In this document: positions 1 through 6,531 of the stretch, one piece after another
How positions within the stretch are numbered: the first letter of the stretch is position 1
Layout: each line of letters opens with the position of its first letter
Assembly (NCBI GenBank): GCA_004524515.1
Contig: SDNV01000100.1
Location: 1 to 9,838, forward strand
Origin: Promethearchaeota archaeon
GTDB taxonomy: Archaea; Asgardarchaeota; Lokiarchaeia; Sigynarchaeales; SOKP01
Length of the DNA stretch: 9,838 nucleotides
Direction of reading: 5' to 3'
The notes under the pieces: model-generated
The model's database searches: none
The model's input: the letters and a program-made list of their open reading frames with translations, nothing else
What the model was told of the DNA's origin: nothing
Position numbers and translations under genes: made by a program

Positions 1-1
1 G

Positions 2-898
2 TTTTTAATTATCACTTCTACTGAAGATAAAGCTTCTATGAATATTCGAGATACTTTTTTAAAATCTAATAGGTTTCAATTTAAGAAGACCAATTTAATT
101 TGGCACGGCAAACAATTATATAAATTTGAAAATCTTCACACAAAAAATAAAAAAAATAATCATTTAATAGATAGTGAGATATATCTTGGTCTAACCGATG
201 ATCCCCTTATTTATTTAAATAATTTAAAATTAGATGAATCGGATATAAATCCGGAAATTTTGATTTTTGCTAGTCGACATCGATCTCAAGCGCAACAGCC
301 CGCATTTTTAATACATACTACAGGGAATTGGAGCCAAGATGCAGAATTTGGGGGCAATCCTCAAGAAATCTCTCATTCTAGTGCTATATTACTTAAATCT
401 GGATTATTAAGTTTGGTTGAGCAAGCAAAAATTTCAAGCTTAAATGATTTTTCATTAGATATTGAGGTTACTCATCATGGTCCTACGACGTTAGAAAAGC
501 CTTTAATTTTTATGGAATTAGGAAGTAGTGAAAAGGAATGGGAAATTAAATCAGCGGGAAATGTGGTTGCCCTCGCAATTATTGAGACCGTTTTTAAATA
601 TCTTCAATTGAAAAAAGAAGATAATCAAAAAGTCGCTATAGGTTTTGGAGGAACACATTATGCACCTCAATTTAAAAAATTGATTTTAGAAAAGGATATT
701 GCAGTGTCATTTATATGCCCAAAATATTTTGTTCAAGATTTAACTAAGAAAATGATTGAACAGATGATCAATAAGAATTTAGAGAAACTTGATTTTTTTA
801 TAATTGACTGGAAAGGAACGAATTCTGCGGATAAACAACATCTTATCTCATTATTAGAGCAATTTGATATCCCTATAAGAAAATCTAAAGATTTTTAA
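2..898 (+). CDS. dtdA: D-aminoacyl-tRNA deacylase (archaeal DtdA type), 5' end outside window
   Basis: Removes D-amino acids mischarged onto tRNA, releasing free D-amino acid and tRNA in the cytoplasm. The first in-frame Met is at 38, but the open frame runs to the window edge and reads FLIITSTEDKAS before that Met. That matches the usual DtdA N-terminal strand followed by 'S.NI', so the true start is probably only a few codons before base 1. Family motifs, numbered from the Met at 38, are FASRHRSQA (77-85), HTTGNW (93-98), THHGPT (145-150), ELGSSEKEW (160-168) and GFGGTHYAP (202-210). These His-rich loops form the predicted metal-dependent active site, and all are intact. The length of about 300 aa fits the archaeal/plant (GEK1) family. 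The stop at 896-898 overlaps the end of the convergent gene by 4 bp. The identification is firm; only the exact start is unknown. Confidence 0.93.
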   Translation, partial: FLIITSTEDKASMNIRDTFLKSNRFQFKKTNLIWHGKQLYKFENLHTKNKKNNHLIDSEIYLGLTDDPLIYLNNLKLDESDINPEILIFASRHRSQAQQPAFLIHTTGNWSQDAEFGGNPQEISHSSAILLKSGLLSLVEQAKISSLNDFSLDIEVTHHGPTTLEKPLIFMELGSSEKEWEIKSAGNVVALAIIETVFKYLQLKKEDNQKVAIGFGGTHYAPQFKKLILEKDIAVSFICPKYFVQDLTKKMIEQMINKNLEKLDFFIIDWKGTNSADKQHLISLLEQFDIPIRKSKDF

Positions 899-1767
899 GA
901 GGATGTCTCTTGAAGTTCTTTATAGTATTTAATGAGGTTTTTAAACACATAATCAGCAGCAGTAAAACCTTGAGTGGCAGTTCTACTTAATACTTGATGG
1001 AGAAAGTCGCGTTGAGGTATTTCCTCATCAATACTAACGTTTAATTCCCTAATATTATAAAAGCTTCTCCAAAATTGAGTCGGCCATTCTATTAATGAAC
1101 GTAATTTTCGATTATAATTTTCTTTACCTTGGGCACTTAATTTTAACTCTTTTTTTAAAGTATAGAAAAAATTTTGTTCTTGATTTGATTTAGATACAAT
1201 GCCATCTGCTTCAATTTCTTCCATAAGTTCATTTACTTTTGAAATAGTTATATCTTTTATTTGTAATTTTTTCATGGTTTCTAAAATTTCAGAATCCGTT
1301 TGCCCTTTTAACTTAATTAATAAGTAATTTCGAGCAAGTATGTTATATTTTAAAGGAACTGTTTCATGATCCATCTGGTTATATTGCACTAAATTTCCTA
1401 AAATTTCTCTGGCAATATAATATTTAAGCATTAGTTGATCTTCTTTAGAAAAATCCGTTAGTAATAATTTGGAGTCATTAAAATATGAGTGATATAAAGT
1501 GTCGAGTAATGATTTTATTGAATAATATCCATCAACAAATGCCTTTTCGACTTCCTCTAACATACTTATCCTATAGTTGATATCCTCAATGAATTTTACT
1601 TTATCTAACTTTATTTGGCGAATTTTATGTGGTTTAGCATTTAAGGGTTTCAAATATTCCTCCCATTTAGTATTAAATCTAGCACCTTGGGTGTTCGCTA
1701 TCCCGGCAAGTTTATGAACTACGTTTAAAAGCTTATTTAAAAATTCTTTTTCTGAAACATCCGTCAT
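895..1767 (-). CDS. unknown protein with probable winged-helix segment
   Basis: I do not recognise this 290-aa protein. It is soluble, charged and mostly helical, with no signal peptide or membrane segment. Residues about 145-220 resemble a winged helix-turn-helix. A helix pair (about 147-167) and a likely recognition helix (about 173-188, ending in EADGIV) are followed by the wing-like stretch FYTLKKELKLSAQG (201-214), similar to the 'Y.LT..G' ending of many archaeal regulators. The N-terminal 135 residues look like a helical bundle. The C-terminal 70 residues carry aromatic-rich WPTQFWRSFY (228-237) and then more helix. A DNA-binding or scaffold role is inference only. The start at 1767 is preceded by AGGTTA, a possible Shine-Dalgarno about 8 nt upstream. 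Its stop overlaps the dtdA stop tail to tail. The promoter must lie in the AT-rich 1768-1887 spacer. Confidence 0.75.
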   Translation of the reverse strand: MTDVSEKEFLNKLLNVVHKLAGIANTQGARFNTKWEEYLKPLNAKPHKIRQIKLDKVKFIEDINYRISMLEEVEKAFVDGYYSIKSLLDTLYHSYFNDSKLLLTDFSKEDQLMLKYYIAREILGNLVQYNQMDHETVPLKYNILARNYLLIKLKGQTDSEILETMKKLQIKDITISKVNELMEEIEADGIVSKSNQEQNFFYTLKKELKLSAQGKENYNRKLRSLIEWPTQFWRSFYNIRELNVSIDEEIPQRDFLHQVLSRTATQGFTAADYVFKNLIKYYKELQETSS

Positions 1768-1887
1768 ATAATTTAACCTAAATTATTGGACTTTTTTAAA
1801 ATGATTATTAAATAATACTTTGAGCTTAAATTTAAATTATCAGTAAAAAATCTAATAAATAAAATTGTTCTTTAGTTTAATAACTAG

Positions 1888-3078
1888 TTATTCAGATATT
1901 TTATACATTACATCTAGAACTTTTTTTACTTGGTTATCATTGATAACTAGGGGGGGAACAAGTCTTATCACTGTTAATCCTGCATTTAAAAATAAAACGC
2001 GCATGGCCTCTGCTTTACTTATAAGATCCTTAACTTTATATCTATATTCAACTCCAATCATTAAACCCTTACCTCGAACATCTCTTATTACATTGCATTC
2101 TTCCTTAAATTTAGACAAATCCGATATAATTTTCTCGCCTTGCTTAGCGGCATTTTCCACTAACTTCTCTTCTCTAATGATGTCTATTGTAGCATTTGCC
2201 GCTGCACATACTAATGGATTCCCCCCAAAAGTAGTATTATGTTCTCCTATTTCAAATTTATTATAAAGATCTTCAGAAGATATGGTGGCCCCCATGGGCA
2301 ACCCCCCTGCGATAGCTTTTGCCAAACAAATTACATCAGGTACAATTCCATAATGTTCAAATGCAAACATTTTCCCAGTTCGTCCAAGCCCAGTTTGGAC
2401 CTCATCATCTACTAAAATTAAGTTTTTTTCGTTACACAGTTCTCTAAGCGCTTTTGGAAATTCTTCGGGAGCGGGATGAACACCTCCCTCACCTTGAATT
2501 AGTTCTGTAAAAATCGCCGCAGTATTTTCATTCACTAATTCTTTAACCGAATCTATGTCTCCAAACGAAGCATATTTTACATAGGGAGATAACCAGGCCA
2601 TAAAAGCTTTACGATATTTCATATTATGAGTCATAGCTAAAGATCCAAGGGTTCTGCCATGAAAATCTCGTTTAAAGGCAATAATCTCCGGTTTTTTTAT
2701 ATCTCTTCTTGCTGCTAATACTAATTTCAAGGCAGATTCAATTGACTCAGTACCGCTATTAGACAGAAAAATTTGGTTTAATGGTTTGGGAGTCATATCG
2801 GCTAATTTTTTTAAAAGTATTGCTCTCTCTTCAACAGGAAATCCCGGGGGTATCATGACTAATTTATCAAGTTGGTTTTTCATAGCTTCTATATATTTCG
2901 GATGGCTATGACCAATATTTACTACAGCATGCCCGGCAACACAATCAATATATTCATTGCCTTTTTCATCATAAAGAAGAGCTCCTTTACCTCTTGTGAT
3001 TACAAAATCCTTTTTTGGGAATAATTTGGTATGATGAAATCTTTCTAATTCAATTAACTTCAAATAATCTTCTGACAT
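1888..3078 (-). CDS. class III PLP aminotransferase, ArgD/LysJ type
   Basis: Predicted pyridoxal-phosphate aminotransferase of the acetylornithine / LysW-aminoadipate-semialdehyde family, acting in arginine or lysine synthesis. The 396 aa are full length for the family. Visible active-site landmarks are SNSGTES (106-112, phosphate-binding loop), FHGRT (139-143), DEVQTG with Asp225 for the PLP ring nitrogen, AKAIAGG with Lys254 as the Schiff-base lysine, TTFGGNP (282-288) and Arg372 in IRLVPP, the usual carboxylate-binding Arg. The stretch NEYIDCVAGHAVVNIGH (41-57) resembles LysJ, which uses carrier-protein-bound substrates, more than typical bacterial ArgD. No lysW, lysX, argB or argC lies nearby, so the substrate cannot be settled from context, and a 4-aminobutyrate-type role is less likely but possible. 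The gene stands alone, with AT-rich spacers on both sides. Confidence 0.9.
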   Translation of the reverse strand: MSEDYLKLIELERFHHTKLFPKKDFVITRGKGALLYDEKGNEYIDCVAGHAVVNIGHSHPKYIEAMKNQLDKLVMIPPGFPVEERAILLKKLADMTPKPLNQIFLSNSGTESIESALKLVLAARRDIKKPEIIAFKRDFHGRTLGSLAMTHNMKYRKAFMAWLSPYVKYASFGDIDSVKELVNENTAAIFTELIQGEGGVHPAPEEFPKALRELCNEKNLILVDDEVQTGLGRTGKMFAFEHYGIVPDVICLAKAIAGGLPMGATISSEDLYNKFEIGEHNTTFGGNPLVCAAANATIDIIREEKLVENAAKQGEKIISDLSKFKEECNVIRDVRGKGLMIGVEYRYKVKDLISKAEAMRVLFLNAGLTVIRLVPPLVINDNQVKKVLDVMYKISE

Positions 3079-3182
3079 GACTTTTCTTGAAATAATTAAT
3101 ACATCTCTACAATAAAAAAAATATCTAAATTATCAAAATTATTTAAAGCAAAAATATTTTTTTATAGCTTTTACATTTTTTT

Positions 3183-3190
3183 AAAAAAAA
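3183..3190 (-). terminator. oligo-T tract after the small membrane-protein gene
   Basis: On the minus strand a run of eight T (preceded by CCA) lies about 55 bases past the stop of the membrane-protein gene. It runs straight into seven A. Archaeal RNA polymerase commonly terminates at such U-runs without needing a stable hairpin. The site would separate this gene from the downstream aminotransferase. It is only a candidate, because T and A runs are frequent in this AT-rich spacer. Confidence 0.35.
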
Positions 3191-3246
3191 TGGATTTTTT
3201 AATAATACAGCTTTTGTCATCTAAGTTTGCTTGAGATAAATGATTC

Positions 3247-3606
3247 TTATTTGTTTGATCTCAGTTTTATTAGGAGATATATACAAATAGGGACAACTAT
3301 AATATCTACTATCACATGAAAAACTATGAAATAATTGAAAACATCTTCATGTGTGAGCATTTCTATAAATCGAATAACTCCCAAAGTCCCTCCTATCGCA
3401 GGTAGAATAATACATAAAATCAGGATAATTTGATTATTTTTAAATTTTAGAAGCAGGATACCCAGCACTAAATACATTGCTCCATATAGAGCGGCTGTTA
3501 TTTGGTGCCATGCAAATCCAAAAACAAATAACTGAAGCGTGTGTGTAATTGCAGATGCAATTAATAATAACGCCGCAATATATCTTAAGTTATCTTCCTT
3601 TTCCAT
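3247..3606 (-). CDS. small four-helix membrane protein of unknown function
   Basis: A 119-aa integral membrane protein with four predicted transmembrane helices: about 8-29, 34-54, 59-79 and 91-114. The first seven residues (MEKEDNL) are acidic overall, and the tail KLRSNK is basic. By the positive-inside rule the C-terminus is probably cytoplasmic, and with an even helix count so is the N-terminus. His22, His34, His86 and His97 sit at or near membrane boundaries, but no known metal or haem motif is evident. I do not recognise a family. The start is well supported by a GGTGA Shine-Dalgarno four bases upstream. It is transcribed divergently from the VOC-fold gene across a 108-bp spacer, so the two may share a control region. 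Confidence 0.75.
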   Translation of the reverse strand: MEKEDNLRYIAALLLIASAITHTLQLFVFGFAWHQITAALYGAMYLVLGILLLKFKNNQIILILCIILPAIGGTLGVIRFIEMLTHEDVFNYFIVFHVIVDIIVVPICIYLLIKLRSNK

Positions 3607-3610
3607 AATT

Positions 3611-3616
3611 TCACCT
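3611..3616 (-). promoter_or_regulatory. Shine-Dalgarno AGGTGA of the membrane-protein gene
   Basis: On the minus strand AGGTGA lies four bases before the ATG at 3606. It matches the archaeal anti-Shine-Dalgarno complement (GGAGGTGAT) and is the clearest ribosome-binding site in the window. It fixes this start codon. Most other genes here have only weaker versions (AGGTTA, GTGGGAT, GTGGAT, AGGTAAT). Confidence 0.6.
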
Positions 3617-3640
3617 TTTTATTATAATTCTAATTTTTAA

Positions 3641-3679
3641 TATACTGTATAATATTATTTAATTAAAACATTAAATGTT
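3641..3679. repeat. two short dyads in a divergent promoter spacer
   Basis: The 108-bp spacer between the divergent membrane-protein and VOC genes holds two small perfect inverted repeats. One is tatac-t-gtata (3641-3651) and the other is aacat-taa-atgtt (3667-3679). Either could be a regulator-binding site, or part of the two opposing promoters. In sequence this AT-rich, short dyads also arise by chance, so the call is weak. Confidence 0.25.
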
Positions 3680-3714
3680 GTAATTATAAAAAGATTAATA
3701 TTCGTGAATTAAAA

Positions 3715-4095
3715 ATGAAAGTAGAACATATTGCGGTAGCATCAAATTCAGAAGCTGAGAGTGATAAATTTTTCACGGAGTTATTAGGTTTAAATAAAAT
3801 TCGTTCTTTCACGGTTTCTGAGGATTTAATGGAGCAATTTTTCGGGGTAAATAAAGAACACCAGCTAATTAGATATGAGGGAGGTAATATGAGTTTTGAA
3901 ATTATTATTACGAACGACAAAACAAAGTGTAATGATAAATTCACTCATGTCAGCTTATTGGTAGACGATAAAGAAAATTTTATAAAGAAAGCCTCAAGTT
4001 TGGGATTTACAACCATCAAAATTCCGAGAAAAAATAGTGAGGGTTTTTATTATTTTGTAAGGGATTACTTTAGAAATCTTTATGAAATTAAATAA
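3715..4095 (+). CDS. VOC-superfamily (glyoxalase/dioxygenase-fold) protein
   Basis: A 126-aa single vicinal-oxygen-chelate protein made of two beta-alpha-beta-beta-beta modules (about 1-66 and 75-126), the size of glyoxalase I-like or bleomycin-resistance-like proteins. The four positions that usually bind the divalent metal can be assigned: His5 (VEHIAVAS), Glu62 (MSFEII), His78 (FTHVSLLVDD) and Glu124 at the extreme C-terminus (NLYEIK). This suggests a functional metal-dependent lyase, isomerase or epimerase, but the substrate cannot be read from the sequence. Methylmalonyl-CoA epimerase is unlikely because the protein is short and has none of its neighbours. A GTGA lies a few bases before the ATG as a possible ribosome-binding site. 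It is divergent from the small membrane-protein gene; whether they are co-regulated is speculation. Confidence 0.85.
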   Translation: MKVEHIAVASNSEAESDKFFTELLGLNKIRSFTVSEDLMEQFFGVNKEHQLIRYEGGNMSFEIIITNDKTKCNDKFTHVSLLVDDKENFIKKASSLGFTTIKIPRKNSEGFYYFVRDYFRNLYEIK

Positions 4096-4258
4096 TATAA
4101 CAAAAAATTATTATTATCCTTAAATTAACTTTTAATTAAGATTATTGACTTAAAATCATTATTTTTAGGTCTTTGCGATCTCAAAATATTTTTTAATTCA
4201 AAACTTATTAGTATGATAATCAATTTTATTATTTAGAAAAGTTGACAGAAGAATCAAA

Positions 4259-5041
4259 ATGGCTAAGTCGTGTATTTTTAAAATTATTATGGGAGGCGCT
4301 TCGAAATCGGGAAAAACAACTTTTCTAAATGGGACTTATTTTCCCTTTAACGATGAAGAATTTTTTCATATTGGTGTTTCTTTTAAACTCATAGAATGTT
4401 TAGTTAATAATGAGGATTCATATTTACTCCAAGTTTGGGATTTTAAGGTTATGGAGCAGTTCAAATGTTTATATTCAAGCTTTTGTAGAGGGGCAAAGGG
4501 TGCACTTTTATGTTTTGATGTATCGGACAGAAATTCTTTCACTGAATTAGATTATTGGATAACAACATTAAGACAAATATCAGAAAACATCCCCATCATC
4601 TTAATTGGTACAAAAAATGAATTAGATAGAGCAATTAGTGATAATGAAATAAAACAATTTGTTAACGATTATCACTTGGATGGGATTTTCTATAGCTCCA
4701 TTAATAGTTTTAACCGTGAGATGATATTTAAGCAATTAATTCAGAATTTAGATAAAGCTACTAAAATCAAGGAATTTGCGATATTTTTACCGGAGTATGA
4801 TACTCAATTTAAAAATTTTATTGACTTTTTTTCAATATGTCCTATCTGTAAACGTAAATTACATTTTAACTATTTAAAGAAGTTTTTTTATAGTAAAAAT
4901 AAAGAATTAATAGATTTAAGAGATAAATTATTAGAATTAATTGACCGTTCAATTGACTTCACTGATATGTATTATAATGACATCGATATCGGAATACCGT
5001 GTTGTAAATGTTTTGAACTGTTTTTTGAAGAACGTAGTTAA
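4259..5041 (+). CDS. atypical Ras/Rab-like small GTPase with C-terminal cysteine module (copy 1)
   Basis: A 260-aa protein whose residues 1-170 align with Rab/Ras G domains. The P-loop GASKSGKT (13-20) is intact. The core RGAKGALLCFDVSDRNSF (77-94) is plainly Rab-like. G4 is GTKNEL (117-122), with Glu where the guanine-specifying Asp should be, and G5 is YSS (145-147). The switches are degenerate: HIGVSF (37-42) has His at the switch I Thr, and WDFKVMEQF (60-68) replaces WDTAGQERF, losing the DxxG Gly (Val64) and the catalytic Gln (Met65). Slow or no GTP hydrolysis is inferred. A tail from about 171 carries CPIC (194-197) and CCKC (248-251), probably a zinc site. There is no CaaX or other lipidation end. 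It is paralogous to the next gene and separated from it by 179 bp, so each may have its own promoter. No good Shine-Dalgarno is visible. Confidence 0.85.
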   Translation: MAKSCIFKIIMGGASKSGKTTFLNGTYFPFNDEEFFHIGVSFKLIECLVNNEDSYLLQVWDFKVMEQFKCLYSSFCRGAKGALLCFDVSDRNSFTELDYWITTLRQISENIPIILIGTKNELDRAISDNEIKQFVNDYHLDGIFYSSINSFNREMIFKQLIQNLDKATKIKEFAIFLPEYDTQFKNFIDFFSICPICKRKLHFNYLKKFFYSKNKELIDLRDKLLELIDRSIDFTDMYYNDIDIGIPCCKCFELFFEERS

Positions 5042-5220
5042 ATAAAATCTCCTTTATTTTTCGTTTCTCAATAATCTTGGATGGGAAATTAAAGATATAT
5101 TTTAAATAAAAATGTTCTATTTTATCAGAAATATGAAAAGATTTTTTAATGAATATTTTTATGTTATGGTTGAGGTAAAATCATATATTTCTTTAGGTAT
5201 TTGAGGCTCATTTATATAAA

Positions 5221-6021
5221 ATGGAACGAATATATAAATTAAAAATGGTAATTGGAGGAGCAGCAGGCTCCGGTAAGTCTTCATTTTTAACTGGGAAACC
5301 ATCAATTAATTTGGAATTCAATAATTTAGGAGTTTCATTTAAACCCATCGAATGTATTATTAATAATGGTGATTCGTATCAATTTATTTGCTGGGATCCT
5401 AATGTGAAGGAACGCTATCGTTTTCTATTTCCTGTATTTTGTCGAGGGGTTTCTTGTGCCATATTATGTTTTGATTTATCTGATCATACCTCATTCGAAG
5501 AATTACCCTATTGGATAAAAACCGTCCGAAAGAATGGGATTATTGATACTTTCAAAATTCCCATTGTATTGGTAGGAACGAAAAAAGATTTAAATATTCG
5601 AGCGGTTTCTGAAAATGAAGTGGATAATTTAATTGATCAGTTTGATTTAGATGGTATTTTTTATAGCTCTATTTATGAGAAAAATTTCAAACAAATTAAA
5701 GAAGCAATTTTTAAAATTTTAATTGAAAAAATTGAACCCTATTATCAAATTGAAGATTTTTCAATTTATATTCCTCGAGAAGACAATGAGTTCAAAGATT
5801 TTTTAAGAACTTTTTCAGTGTGCCCGATTTGTGGAAATACTAATCATTACGACAGTTTAAAAAACTTTTATTACAGTAGAGATCCTAGTTTGAAAAAATT
5901 AAAAGAAAAACTACTGGACCTTATGGAAGAATCTAAAGATTTTGATGACGTTTATTATAACGAGATAAATATAGGGATCCCTTGCTGTAAATGTTTTGAA
6001 GAACAATTTGGCAACAAATAA
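5221..6021 (+). CDS. atypical Ras/Rab-like small GTPase with C-terminal cysteine module (copy 2)
   Basis: A 266-aa paralogue of the preceding gene, aligning along its whole length. The P-loop GAAGSGKS (13-20) is close to consensus. G4 is GTKKDL (119-124), the Rho-like variant with Asp present, so guanine binding is more secure here than in copy 1. G5 is YSS (148-150). The switches are degenerate in the same way: NLGVSF (35-40) lacks the switch I Thr, and WDPNVKERY (58-66) lacks the DxxG Gly (Val62) and the catalytic Gln (Lys63). The tail holds CPIC (201-204) and CCKC (255-258) around a helical LKEKLLDLMEES segment, and ends without a prenylation signal. The start at 5221 is required to include the first beta strand (IYKLKMVIGG). 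The gene ends 19 bp from the convergent Nudix gene, with a hairpin between them. Confidence 0.87.
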   Translation: MERIYKLKMVIGGAAGSGKSSFLTGKPSINLEFNNLGVSFKPIECIINNGDSYQFICWDPNVKERYRFLFPVFCRGVSCAILCFDLSDHTSFEELPYWIKTVRKNGIIDTFKIPIVLVGTKKDLNIRAVSENEVDNLIDQFDLDGIFYSSIYEKNFKQIKEAIFKILIEKIEPYYQIEDFSIYIPREDNEFKDFLRTFSVCPICGNTNHYDSLKNFYYSRDPSLKKLKEKLLDLMEESKDFDDVYYNEINIGIPCCKCFEEQFGNK

Positions 6022-6041
6022 ATCATTCAAAAAAATGATTT
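6020..6041. terminator. hairpin between convergent genes, possible bidirectional terminator
   Basis: A perfect inverted repeat (aatcatt / aatgatt, extendable by one pair to 8 bp) with a six-base A-rich loop fills the 19-bp gap between the stop codons of GTPase copy 2 and the Nudix gene. On the plus strand it is followed within about ten bases by six T. Its position exactly between converging genes suits a shared terminator. Hairpins are not obligatory for archaeal termination, and the stem is AT-rich and weak. Confidence 0.4.
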
Positions 6042-6466
6042 TAAGTTAAATTTTTTATTAATTCCGATTTTTTTATGATTTCTTTATGATCAAATGCAAA
6101 TTCTAAAGAAGAAATCTTAGAAAATGGGACAATTTCTAAGTCTGCCGCATCATCATCAGCTTTGGGTTCTGGACTGGATTTTAATGGTTCACATATAAAT
6201 GCAACGGAAACGACCTCTCCCCTTGGATCTCTGTGTTTTCCAGAAAAAATCCCAATTTTTTTGAGTATTTTTACCTCTATATTAGTTTCTTCCTTAGCTT
6301 CACGAATACATGCTTGTTCTGGAGTTTCTCCTTTATCCACAAAACCTCCAGGTAATGCCAATTTTCCTTTAAAGGGATCATTCTTTCTCCGGATCAAGAT
6401 TAGATTGTTTTTCTTATATCTAATAACTGCATCAGCGGTTAATGCTGGATATTTATATTGTACCAT
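6041..6466 (-). CDS. Nudix hydrolase, ADP-ribose pyrophosphatase-like
   Basis: Predicted to hydrolyse a nucleoside diphosphate linked to another moiety, such as ADP-ribose, to the monophosphate. The 141-aa single domain starts with the usual strand YPALTADAVI. The Nudix box spans 41-63: Gly41, Glu47, Arg55, Glu56, Glu59 and Glu60 are all in place, with Asn62 where Gly is more usual. The stretch HRDPRGEVVSVAF (78-90) after the box resembles archaeal and bacterial ADP-ribose pyrophosphatases more than MutT (8-oxo-dGTP) enzymes, but substrate prediction inside this superfamily is unreliable. The start ATG is preceded by AGGAT. It lies 65 bp downstream of the metallophosphoesterase gene on the same strand and may be co-transcribed with it. 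The 3' end converges on GTPase copy 2. Confidence 0.9.
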   Translation of the reverse strand: MVQYKYPALTADAVIRYKKNNLILIRRKNDPFKGKLALPGGFVDKGETPEQACIREAKEETNIEVKILKKIGIFSGKHRDPRGEVVSVAFICEPLKSSPEPKADDDAADLEIVPFSKISSLEFAFDHKEIIKKSELIKNLT

Positions 6467-6531
6467 TATCCTAATTTATTTTTTATTTATCTGGATAATC
6501 CCATAATTTATATTTAAATTTATCAAAAAAT

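Noticed and set aside
1865..2266. 133-codon plus-strand open frame
   Set aside because: It lies antisense inside the aminotransferase gene, whose protein is an unmistakable full-length family member.
3684..3944. 86-codon minus-strand open frame
   Set aside because: Antisense to the VOC gene, which carries all four metal-ligand positions; the antisense product is low complexity.
5002..5041. Cys-rich end of GTPase copy 1 as a Rab-like prenylation signal
   Set aside because: CCKC is followed by nine more residues, recurs identically in copy 2 and pairs with an upstream CPIC, so a metal site is the better reading.
5211..5218. TATA-like tttatata just before GTPase copy 2
   Set aside because: It is only a few bases from the ATG, too close to drive transcription of that start. 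Starting at the next Met would remove the first beta strand.
6162..6506. 114-codon plus-strand open frame
   Set aside because: Antisense shadow of the Nudix gene with its intact Nudix box.
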